This document shows positions 33,801 to 45,800 of a stretch of DNA of 64,000 bases, piece by piece. The notes under the pieces are model-generated. The model had not been told where the DNA came from and made no database searches. It was given only the letters and a program-made list of their open reading frames with translations. Origin of the DNA: Rhinopomastus cyanomelas (Eukaryota; Chordata; Aves; Bucerotiformes; Rhinopomastidae); NCBI GenBank assembly GCA_013400115.1, contig VXBP01009450.1:584685-648684 (forward strand), read 5' to 3'. Made by a program: the position numbers and the translations under genes. Position 1 is the first letter of the stretch; each line of letters begins with the position of its first letter.

Positions 33801-36800
33801 GCTTCACTGTTGCCAAACCTTTAGGCTCAAGTACTGTCACAGTATTCCCAAATGGCTGTGTGATGGTGTTACTGTTCAGGTGGGAGGCCAGTTATCACCC
33901 AGTGTTGATGGGACAGTGTGCCTGCCATCCCAGGGCACTAAGGAGGACCAATAGGAATGAGGTGAAACCACTTCTCTGATGACAGTTATCATGGGTTAAG
34001 GCTGGGCTGGCCTCTAAACGAATGACAGATGCTCTCTATTACAACCTCTCCCTTCCCAAAAGGGGAAAAGAAAGGAAATAAGGGAGAGATACTTAAGTAG
34101 TGGCAAAGAAAACTAAAACTGCTATAATTAAAATAATAAAATGAAGTATACAATGCAAGTATACACAACCCATACTGAACCCACCCCCACAATGCAATTA
34201 GCTCTCGATCACCACTGATGGTGTGGCAGATGTTGGGGAAATCCTAGACTTGATTCAATCAAAGATGGGAACACGATGCAGGAACTAGATTCCAGAATTA
34301 AATTCAGGAATGCTTGGCTGGACAGAGTCCTCCTCAGACACCGGCCATTAAAGAAAAGAGGCTGACCCTTGTGATCTCTCAGCTCTTTACCAAGTATGAT
34401 GTATATGGGATGGAACATATTGTTGGTCACCTGCCCTGCCTCATTTACTGCACCTCAAGCAGGGCACACAAGTTTTAGCATGACCTTGATCTACACAGAT
34501 GTGAGAGCCTTTCTGCACACCAGTCCTGGGTAGTAACTGTAAAGATTAAGTGTTATCACCTGCAGCAACAGACACTGTCTGCACAAAGGTGCTGCTCATT
34601 GCAGGCAGTGCAGGTACTTAGAAGAGACTGAGCTGAAAAGTGAGATCACTGAACAGAATTCGTCCTGTTCAACAAGCACAAAAGCAACAATCTAGAGAGA
34701 GAGAACTCAAGGTACAGGCAGTGAGGATGGCAGCTTCCTGAGACTGATGGTGAGGAGTATTGTTTGGCCTTTGTTAGTAGACTACTTTAGGTCACTCAGG
34801 TGTTTGTGTGTATGAATGGCTGGGTTGGTTTTTGTCTTCTGGATAAACCATCATGTTCTACGCTGTGCTTCACCAACAGTGAGCTATTTGTGTCACATGG
34901 TATTCTGCACTGGGATCTTCAGAGGGGTTGTGCAGGACTTCATTGCTTTTGTAGTGCCATATGAAATGGTTATTCCCATGGCCCTTCTAGGTGATGCTCT
35001 GGTACAACACTTGAAATCAGATAACAAGATTCTGCTAAAAAGCCCACCAGCTGTCCCAAGTCAACAAATAGAGGACTCTGAGAAGTACAAGGACATGGAT
35101 CAAGTATTTATAACTCTTATTGAAAGGCAATGTGGGGTCCAGTTTTGGTTTATGTTGAAAGAAGTCTCTGAGATTGACCAGATTCTGTTTTCATACAGCA
35201 TCCATGAAGAATGAGATCCCCCTTCTTCAGTTTATAAGTGCTACCATGACATTGATCCTACCTTGAGTTTGCACTCTGGCTGCTCTGGTTGCTCTGGGTG
35301 AAACTCCAGGGGTTCCATTCAACCTAAGTATTTCTTTTAGATAAGAAAATGGAAGGGAAGCAAACAGATAAAGGAGTGTCTAAGAAGCTGAACAAGCCTG
35401 GCAGGTGGTTTCATGGTGATCTTGAGTTACTACTGATCTTACATAGACTTGCTTGTCTCTTCACAGCCTGCCAGAGAGGATTCTACCGTCACTCCCTGGA
35501 GGCTAAACACTGCCTGAAGTGTCCCCCCAACAGCTTGTCCAACGAGTCAGGGGCTACATCTTGTTCCTGCAATGCTGGCTTCTACCGGGCTCCTTCAGAG
35601 AGCCAGAACGTTGCTTGTACCCGTGAGTTGCAGCTGGAAAGAAAGAACATCTATTCAGACAGGGGGGGATGAGCTTTTTGACAACAGCCCTGCAGAGAAC
35701 TTAGGGATACTGGCGGGCAAATATTGGACATGAACTGGCCAAGTGTGCTTGTGGTCCAGAAAGCAAATTGTGTCTGATGTTTCATAAAAAGAAGTGTGGC
35801 CACAGGTCAAGGGAGGTGATTCTTTTCCTCTGCTCCGATGAGCTGTGAGAGTTGAGGTTGTTCAGCCTGGAGCAGAGAAAGCTCCTAAGAGAACTTACTG
35901 TGGCCTTTTGATACTTAAGGAGGGGCATATAAAAAAGATGGAGAAAGACATTTTACTAGGGCCTGCAGTGGCAGGGCAAGGGGCAACAGGTTTAAACTGG
36001 AAGAGGGTGTGTATGGAAGATACAGGACATATGGGATGTGGAAAATGTGTTTTGTGGTGAAGGTGGTGAGAAACTGTAGCAGGTTGCCCAGATGAACCTG
36101 TGGATGCCCCATCACTGGATTTATTTAAGGCCAGGTTTGTTGGAGCTTTGAGCATCCTGATCTAGTGAAAGATGTCCTTGCCCGTGACGCTGGGGTCAGG
36201 CTAGATGATCTTTAAAGGTCCCTTGCAACCCAAACAGTTATGTGCCTCTGTGAACAAGGGGATGGGAAGAAACAAAACATTGGTAAATGAGGTTGAGAGA
36301 CCAGAGAGGGTGAAGCTGTGGGGCAGAAGGGTCCATTCAGAACACATCAGCAGATGGGAAACTGACACAGTGCAAGCAGTATTAACAGCATTAACAACTG
36401 GATCTAATGCTTTCTTTCATGCTTCTTGCAGGTCCTCCCTCAGCTCCCCGCAATGTCAGCTTCTCCATTATTGGCACGCAGCTGAATCTGTGGTGGCAAC
36501 CACCCAGTGATCACGGTGGGCGAAAGGACCTAACTTACACAGTCTTTTGTCAGCGCTGCCATTTCCTGTTGTGTGAGCCATGTGAGGCTGGTGTGGTGTT
36601 CTCCCCCAGTGCTTCTGGTCTCACTAAGCCTGCTGTGGATGTGGATGGCCTAGAAGCTTACACCAACTACACGTTTGCTGTGGAAGCCCATAATGGTGTC
36701 TCAGAAATGGGACCTGCTTCACAAAGGACATCTCCAGCTGTCTGGGTTGCAGTTGGGCATGCAGGTTAGCAGAAGCAGAGATAAGTCTTTCCTGCTGATT

Positions 36801-39800
36801 AGGAAAAAGGGATCTCTGGGAGTGTTTAAGCCTTCTTCACCTTATTCTGTCTGCCATATATGTCATTATGGTATCATAAGAACTCTAGAGTGCGCCTGCA
36901 GAGGCATGTAAAGTCTGTGGGTCCTATTCCTTGCAAGTCAAAGCAGCAGTAGTCATTACCCACCACGAGTATGAATCCAGCAAGGATTTAGCAGAAGCAA
37001 AGAAGATAGTGGAGTCCAGCCTAAGTACAGTTACCTGTGAGACAGAAAGAACAGGGCTGTGGCATGAAATATTTCCCATGACCCAGATACTGAAGAAGAT
37101 CCTACTGAACACAACAGAAACGCTGCTGTAACAGGAGAAAAAAACCCAAAACCTAAAATAAAACCAAAGCTTTGATGTGTTTCTGTAGTTGAGCTTCAGG
37201 CTGGCGAGCTCAGCTGTCCTGTGAATACTTTCCAGAGTGCTGTGAAAAGTTATCAGTGCAGGGCTGAACAGCCCCTCATGCTTTCTAAAGGTTCTGATTT
37301 AGTGACAAAACATGACTTCTCTGCCTGATGCTGTGCGGGGGCAGCACAACACAGCTTGGAAAAAACACAGCTACTTTTTTGCTTGCCTTCCTGGTGATGA
37401 TGAAAGACAAGGAGAACCGGGCTTGACTCTTCAGCGCTTGCAGACTGTTGAGAATGATTTTTTATTCATGAACAGTATGCATCTGCAGCCAGCTGAGAGA
37501 TTTTGAGCGCAGAATTTCGCTGTGCCCTTTTGGAATGGAGCTGTGTTCAGAAATCACGTAGGACAGTTGTGTCGTTGCTGCTGTAAAAGCATCCAATGCT
37601 AACGTTTGTGTTTCGCGTTGAGCACTTTCAGTGCAGGGCTGGATTAAATGGAGTTTCGCGGAACACTGATTTTGTTCTGAGGGCCACAGTTACCCTTCCA
37701 CTGTTGGGGTAGAAGCATACTATTCAACTAAAGCAATTAATGACAACTGGAGACCTCATTTCCTTTCACCAAAGAAGAGGAAGATGAGGGAGTGGCAGTA
37801 GCGATGAGAGTCTCTTCCAGTTGTGTAGTATGACCAGAAAAGGGAAGAGGGAGCGTCTGGTGGACAGAGGGTCTAGTTTACATTGTGTTTGTATTTCTTC
37901 CTGACGTTCTCTGTTCTTTCTCCTGCAGCTCCAGTGACAGTATCACAGTTTATCCTGACACAAAGAGATGACAGTAGTCTTTCTGTTTCTTGGCTTGCCC
38001 CACGGCAGCGCAGCCGGACCTCAGTGGAGTATGAAGTCATGTTCTTTGAGAAGGTGACACCTGCCTTATTTGTTCTTGCCCCATTCACCCAAAGGGCTGG
38101 AAGCATCCTCTTTGTTCAACATGTGTTTGTAACACGGCCCTGTTTTGTTCCTGCAGGGAGAGGAGGCACGTTACACAGTGAAACACCTTCTTGAGCCAAA
38201 TGTGACTTTGAAAGACCTGCAGCCTGACACAGCCTACCTGCTTCGTGTGAGATCCATCACACCCCTAGGGCCTGGGCCCTACTCCCCAGAGCAGGAATTC
38301 CGCACCCTTCCACCAGGTAAAGGACAACCACTAGTACCTCGTGTGGGAACCTCACTTCTCTCTCAGAATGTACATTCACGTGGTACACAGATCTCTTTTT
38401 GTGCTCTGCTAGCTGTAAGGCACAGACACCACACTCCTGAGTTCCTCGTCAGCGGGGCCAAGCCAGGTGCTTAGTAAAAATGTAGAATCAGGAGATATTT
38501 ATCCCACTACTTTGCTGTCATATAAAATCTTGGTCTTCTTTCTGATCAGTCCTATGTTTTTGTGTGGTACTTGCACATTGCTTAACCAGCTCTTTGTCTA
38601 GTTCTCCTCAAAGATGTTTTGAGTCTGGCTAATGTTTCTGAGTTTCAATGTTTAGTACTGGATGCCTCCTTCCCTATGAAGGTTACTAGTGCAGAGGAGA
38701 ATTTGAAGGACCTCACGGTTGTTCTTTTCCAGCTTTATCACATACACTCTCTTTAGTCCACACTCTGAATGTAACTCTGTCCAAAAAAGGGGCCATATGA
38801 CACTAAAAAATGTTCTCCACCAAAGTATGAAGTGTGGACAGCCAAGCTATTGAGCCTTCCTCTTAAAAGACAAAATAACACCCCATACAGGTCTCACATC
38901 CAGCCTCTTCTTTCCCTGTGTTACCCAGAGATTTCTGCTTTATCGAACTTTTTCTCTAATGAAGTTTTCTCTTCCTTCATTCTACACGTGCACAGGGTCC
39001 TATTGACCCTGTGGAGGATTTTAGAAATCCATCCATTAAAAAGATGCCTTTGAAAGTCTAGTCTTATTGTAAAGAAATAAGGGCACAGAAGAAAATGAAG
39101 ATACCTTGCGTAACTAGAGTAAAATCTGTAATGTATCTGTCGTAAAATCTAATACAGGGGTGTGAAACCATGACTGAGCTGTAATTTAAAGACTGAGCTT
39201 TTTTTTGGCACCAGAAGCTTTTGGTAAATTTTTTATGAAGTTGTGATACCAGAGGATAATGAAGTAAATGAACTTTAGCCAATAGAATAAGGTACCACAA
39301 AAATTCTGTGCAAAATATCTCAGTTCACTTGTACCTTAGATGGTTTTGGTGCTAGAAAACACTCTCATCCATATGACAATATGATGCTTTTTCAAAATAG
39401 AAGTTGATCACCTCTTCATGCCAAAAAAGGTATTTTGAATATGAAAAGGATTAAAAAGAAGTGCCAGCAAGGTAATTTCATGGGAGTTCTTCTTTGATAG
39501 TACTAGAAGCATCGGTGAGCAAGATTTTCAGGGAGAAGCAATTGTTCTCTTTAAATCAGAATTTGAGGATTTAGATCCATTATTTTCCTGGAGAACTGCT
39601 CTGTATCTAAAAGCTTGTCCGTTTTATTAATAACAGACTTTATTTCCCCTTCCAAATCCTGCTTTTCTGATGTTAACAGACAAGAACATTACCTCTGCCT
39701 CTTGATTTCTGCTTAACCAAGCTGGTGATTTTTAGAGGTTTTAGTGGAATGAGTCAGCATCAAATTGAGCTGGACTAATAATGGTTAATTAGGCTTTATG

Positions 39801-42800
39801 GATGCTGACCATTGGATATGATGTTAGGAAACACTTCCAGCCATGGTTATGTGTGTCACGCCAGCTGTTCCTTCCTTTATTGAAAAAAATTAGTTTGCAG
39901 TTTTCTTTCTTCTAGATGCTTTCCTAAATTATTTAGAGACGTAATTCTTCCCCTGTACTGGGCGCTGGTGAGACCTCACTGGGGGCAATTCTGGGCCCCT
40001 CACTTCAAGAAAGAGATTGAGGGGCTGGAGTGGGTCCAGATGAGCAATGAGTCTGGGGAAAGGACTGGAGGGGAAGTCTGATAATGAAAGGCTAAGGGAC
40101 CTGGGAGTGTTTAGCCTGGAGAAGAGGAGAACTCGGGGAGGACCTTCTCCCTCTCTACAACTATCTGAAGGGAGGTTGTAGTCAAGTGGGGGTCAGGCTT
40201 TTCTCCCAGGCAACTGGGATGAACAGGAGAGGGCAAAACATGAAGCTGCACCAGGGGAGGGTTAGGTTGGGTATTAGGAAGCCCTTCCTCATGAACAGGG
40301 TGATCAGACACTGGAATGGAGTGCCCAGGGCAGTGGTAGAGTCCCCATCCCTGGAGGGGTTTAAGGAACGATTGGATCATAGAACCACAGGTGTTGCAAG
40401 GGACCTCTGGAGATCATCTAGCCAAACCCACATTCCACAAAACAGGATCACCTAGGGCAGGTCACGTAGGAAGATGTCCAGGCATGTTTTCAAAGTCTCC
40501 AAAGAAGGAGACTTCACAATGTCCCTGGGCAGCCCACTCCAGTGCCCCATCACCCCTACAGTGAAGAAGTCTCTCCCAACGCTGAGGTGGAACCTCCCAT
40601 GATCCAACACGTACACATTGTTCCTCATGCTAGGACGTAGCACCACTGAAAAGAGACCGGCCTCTTCTTGATACCTACCCTTCAGCTAGACACATACACC
40701 AATAAGATCCCCTCTCAGACTTCCCTTCTTCAGACTAAACAGACCTAGTTCTCAGCCTTTCCTCAAAGGAGAATTGTTCAAGTCTCCCTTCATAATTTTA
40801 TGCCTTGGTTCTCATGTGGGACTTCAGTCACCCTAATTGTTGTGGGACTTAGTGCCATGGTCTACTGATGTTGAGGTGTCACCTCATAGGCTGGGCTTAA
40901 TGATCTCAGAGGTCTTTTCCAGCCTCAATAATTCTGTGATTTGCACACAGTATATTTGAGTTCATCAGAGGAAATTCTGAATGTGCTCTGTTACTGATGT
41001 TTCTAAACATCTGTTGGGAAGGTTTTTAAACCTTATTACCCATAACTTAAAAAACAATTAAAAACCCTTAAATATACACTAATGAAAAGTGTTCACAGCC
41101 ACATCTAATGAGAATCTACATGTTGTAGTATTTTCCCTGGAGAGATTTACAAAATCAAGGAATTATTGAAATCTGAGGTCATCAGCTCCAGCCTACAACC
41201 TAACATCACCACTTCAGCTAGACCAGGTCACTAAGGGCCACAGCCAGTCTGTCCATCAACACCTCCAGGGATGGGGATTCCACCACTGCCCTGGGGAGTT
41301 CTTCCAGGGTCTGATCACCCTTTCAGTGAGGAAGGGCTTCCTAACACCCAACCTAACCTTCCCTTGGCAGCTCCAGGCCCTGCTCCGTCATCCTGGCGCT
41401 GGTTGCCTGGGAGAAGAGCCCAACCTCCATCTGACTACAACCTGGGCTAAACAACCCCAGCTCCCTCAGTTTCTCCTCATCAGACTTTCCCTCCAGTCCC
41501 TTCCCCAGCCTTGTTGCTCCTCTGGACCCACTCCAGCCCCTCTTATCTCTTTCTTGAAGTGAGAGGCCCAGAACTGCCCCCAGTACTCAAAGTGAAATGG
41601 ATGGCTTTAGCTTGACAATCTAATGCAAGAAGACCATGTGTGTTGGGTGAAGTCTATACGAACACTATCCAATCACACAGTGAAAGCATCTGACAGCTCT
41701 GAAGAGGCAGGAATGTGATGTGAGACTTCAGATTCTTAAGTCAGAACCTGAAGAACCTTAGGACTCTTTTTTTTCCAAAAGTCCTAAGCAGACAGTGGCT
41801 TCTGACAATGTAATTAGACAAATGACCTAAACCCAACCTAATCTGTCAGATATTAATGGAAGAGGAGGGGGAATTAATTTCACAAACAAGAGAGGCAAGT
41901 TAGACTGCTGGTGAAAATTGTACCTTTGCTGTACCATAGTCTGTATCAGCCACTGAGCAGGAAGAAGGGTGTGATCTGGTAGAGTAATTCCAGAGGAAGG
42001 AACTGCTCTTCAGTTTTGGAAGTGTCATGGAATTTGTGTGGGAAATCAGGCATGGGGATAAAATTACTCAGCTAGAAGACCAAGACCAAGATAAGAGTCA
42101 AGCAGTTAGCCACCAGAAGGTCCTCCATGCACAACAGTATAATAAGACAAATCTAGTGGCTTTGCTGCCTAGAAGGCAGATGGTTGTACCTTAGCTGTTA
42201 CCATTGGCTGGTAGAAGTTTGTAGCTACATTCCAGACAAATAGATCTTGCTCTGCTGAAAGATTCGGCTTTTCTCTTTGTTTCTGCAGACACGGGAGCTC
42301 TGTCTGGTGGAGTCATAGTCTCTATTATCTTTGGAGTTCTACTATTTATTGGGCTGCTTCTGGGAATTTTCTTCTTTCGGCGAAAGTAAGCATTGATTTT
42401 TGGTATTGGAAAAGGTCTATATGTGAAATAGCTGAGCTGTGGGAGCTTCAGAAAGGGAGGGAGGCCCTGATTTCTCACATGGGATAGGATAGGTAGAGGT
42501 TCTTTTGTAAAGAAAGATTTAAGGCAGTGTGCTGCAGCAATATTAAATAAGTCTCAGCAAGTAATTTTGATTTACAAGACTGGAGGAATTCATACGTCTG
42601 TAAGATAATGCTTACTGCTAGGGTAGAGGAAAGCACACTGACTTCTCAGCATTGCTGTATTCCAGCACTGTCATATTGTTATTGTCACAGAATCACAGAA
42701 TGTTAGAGGTTGGAAGGGACCTCGAAAGATCATCCAAGTCCAACCCCCTGTGCTGGAGCAGGATGAGCCTCCAGTACTGTCTCACGATGTCCTACATGGG

Positions 42801-45800
42801 GCTCAAACCCATGACCCCAGGAATTCAGAGTCCTGTGCTCTACCGACTGATGAATAAAAATGTTTTAATGATACAACCATGTCAGTAGCTGCTGATCTGG
42901 GACATACATATATCTAGTCGTTTCAAACTATTTCATGAACATTTCATAAACATGAGAAGGAACTTCTTCCCTGTGAGGGTGATGGAGCTTTGGAATGGGC
43001 TGCCCAGGGGGGTTGTGGAGTCTTCTTCTCCGGAGATGCCTAAAACCTGCCTGGACATGCTCCTGTGCTCCTTCATCTAGGTGACCCTGCTCTGGCAGGA
43101 GGATTGGACCAGATGATCTTTTGAGATCCTTTCCAATCTTTAATGTTCTGGGATTCTGTGATATATGGAAAAATCATGGAACATCAGGAATTGGAAGGGA
43201 CCTCTAAAGATCATCCGGTCCAATCCCCCTGCCACAGCAGGACCACCTACATCAAGTCACCTTAAAGAGGAGACAGTTCTCATTGCAGCAGCAATAAATC
43301 TCTGCCAAGTTTGATACTACTTGCAAAAGTGAAACATCAACCATCCCCATCACCGAGTTCCAAATCCCAGAGGCTGAGTTGCTGCCTTCTCCACTCACAG
43401 CCAAAGAGTAAAACCCCAGATTTAGCTCTGATGTGAGAAAGGCTCAAGGAAGGGCATCCTCAGCTCGGCAAACTGTTCCAAACTGTCATTCTCCAGTATG
43501 TGGGGCCCATTCCAATGCTGTTTCAGCATCTGAGCAGGGATTTATGCCTGACAGCCCATCTTTATCCCTTCTGGTTCTGCAAATGACTGGAAAATGGGAT
43601 CATTTCTTATCAGGCTATTAAGCACCAAATTGGGCCTTTAGTCCAGATTTAAGAGAGAGCAAAGAGCCTTAAACCGTTGAATATCTGGGTGCCAAATTCC
43701 TTCTCTCTCTAGAAATGTTTAGATCTATTAAGCTTGATAGAGAGGTCTTATGTGCCTCAATCATCAAACTCATAGTGGAAAAAAGGGTTACATCTAGCTG
43801 CTTTAGCATCTAAGAAAATTCATGGCAAAGCAACCAAATATCTCTTAGAGCAATAAAGGTTCTGAAATCTGGTCTCCACGGGCTGTTTCTCCATATCAGC
43901 ACTATAGTGGTTCTCTACCCAGATACAAAACTCTACACCCTTAAATGTCTGTAACACTGCTGTTATTTTGTTTTAGAAGGGCAGGTATTGTACTGAAAGG
44001 GCACTGAGAACATAAAGCAAATAGAAATTAATCTGTCGTTCAGCAAGCAAGATGAGCAAAAGCACATGCATGGAAACAAACCTCCCTTGCTAAACGTAAA
44101 GCACCATGTTTTCTTGGTAGCTGTACTCTACACTTAAAGCAGAGGTGGAGTCTGCTTCCACTGCGCTCTGTGCTAACCTGAGCTCTCCCCGTGACCAACT
44201 AGGTCAGACACCATGGAAGTCTTGCTTTTCTCTTGCTTACAATCGTGTTTTCAAGACTGCTTCTTGTGTTCCAGGCGGGCTCGTCGGAGGCAAGCGCGGC
44301 CAGATTACAATATTTCAGGCTTTGATCGAGGTGAGCTTTAAAGGGGTGGTAGAACCAGGGAGAAGCCTGGAATTGGTTGAGAAGAAAGAGAGTTTTGAAC
44401 CAGATGCCGGCATGCATTTTCTGATGTAATTTGCCTCTTCCCTTCACAGCTTTAGTCTTCAATGTATGTTTGGTAGATTCCTTTACTGCCATTGTCAGGA
44501 TCCCATGGATTCACCTCTGCTTCTATAGCTTTGCTCTACAAAATTTCTCCAAAGAGTGAACAGGGTAATTTGCCCTTTTGTTTCCATTTACTGTAGAGAA
44601 GGTCTGGTTGAAGCCCTATGTAGAACTCCAACCTTATGATGATCCCAGTAGAGGGGTACTGGAATTCACTAAGGAACTGGACATCTCTTGTGTCACTATG
44701 GAGAATGTGATAGGAGAGGGTGAGTTGCTTGTTGCTTCCCCTGTCTGTTCATTCCCTTGCACTGTTATTTTGCTGGCTGTTCCTCAGTTCTTCTGTGATC
44801 TTTTGCCTCTGGTTGTCCTCAGGGGAGTTTGGAGAGGTCTATCGTGGGTCCCTGCGGCTCCCAGGACGAGAATGTATTGTGGTTGCAATCAAAACCTTGA
44901 AGTCAACGTATTCAGACTCACAGTGGTGGAACTTTCTGCGTGAGGCAACAATCATGGGGCAGTTCAATCACCCAAACATTGTGCGTCTGGAAGGAGTTGT
45001 CACCAAAAGTAAGACTCTGTGAGAGAGTACTCAAATGAATGCAGAAACCAGCACATTTCTTGGGCCTTTCTTAGAGAAGATGCTGTAAGGTAGTGTTAGG
45101 TTTGCTTGGGTTGGTGAGTGGTTGGGATACTTTAAAAGGATGCTGTAAGGTTATATGTGTGACCCAAAATCATTGGGGGAGCTCTAAGGAAAAGAGTTAG
45201 CCAGCTGTGCCAGTGTAGTGAGGATGTTGGTTAGATATGGGTCTCTGTGTTGGGGCAATGTGGAGAGCACTGGAAGTCAAGAGTCAAGAGTTTACAGGAG
45301 AGCTGTAAACAGGCTGACACCATCTTGTCTTCTTCAAGGGAGACCAATGATGATCATCACTGAGTATATGGAGAATGGAGCGCTGGATACCTTCCTCCGG
45401 GTGAGACACTCAATCTCTAATAGGCTTGTGTACTGATGAGACTTGCACTTGACCTGGATTTGGGACTGTAAAAGAAAACTAGAAAGAAGATCTAGACTTC
45501 CGCTAATTTTCTGCTCACTAACATTCCAACCTTGGCAGTTGAAGCCTTGTGCCATCCAGTGTTCTCGGTATCCAGAGTGCTGTCTGTTGGCAATTGATGT
45601 CCAGATGCCTAATGATGACTCTGGAGACCACCACCAAGCCCCTTAGTGAGAATCTGCTGGGTTATTTGGGCTGCAGCGTTGTCTTTTCACTTGTTCACCA
45701 ACACCCACTTTGGCAAGTTGATAAAGCCAATAACTAGAAACCAAGCACAATGATGTTGCTTGACCAGGATCTTCTCTCACTTCTTCCATGTAGGAGAATG

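Noticed and set aside
34816..35214. 132-codon ORF in intron 4
   Set aside because: No recognisable domain, no splice context, and no second line of evidence. Left as unexplained intron sequence.
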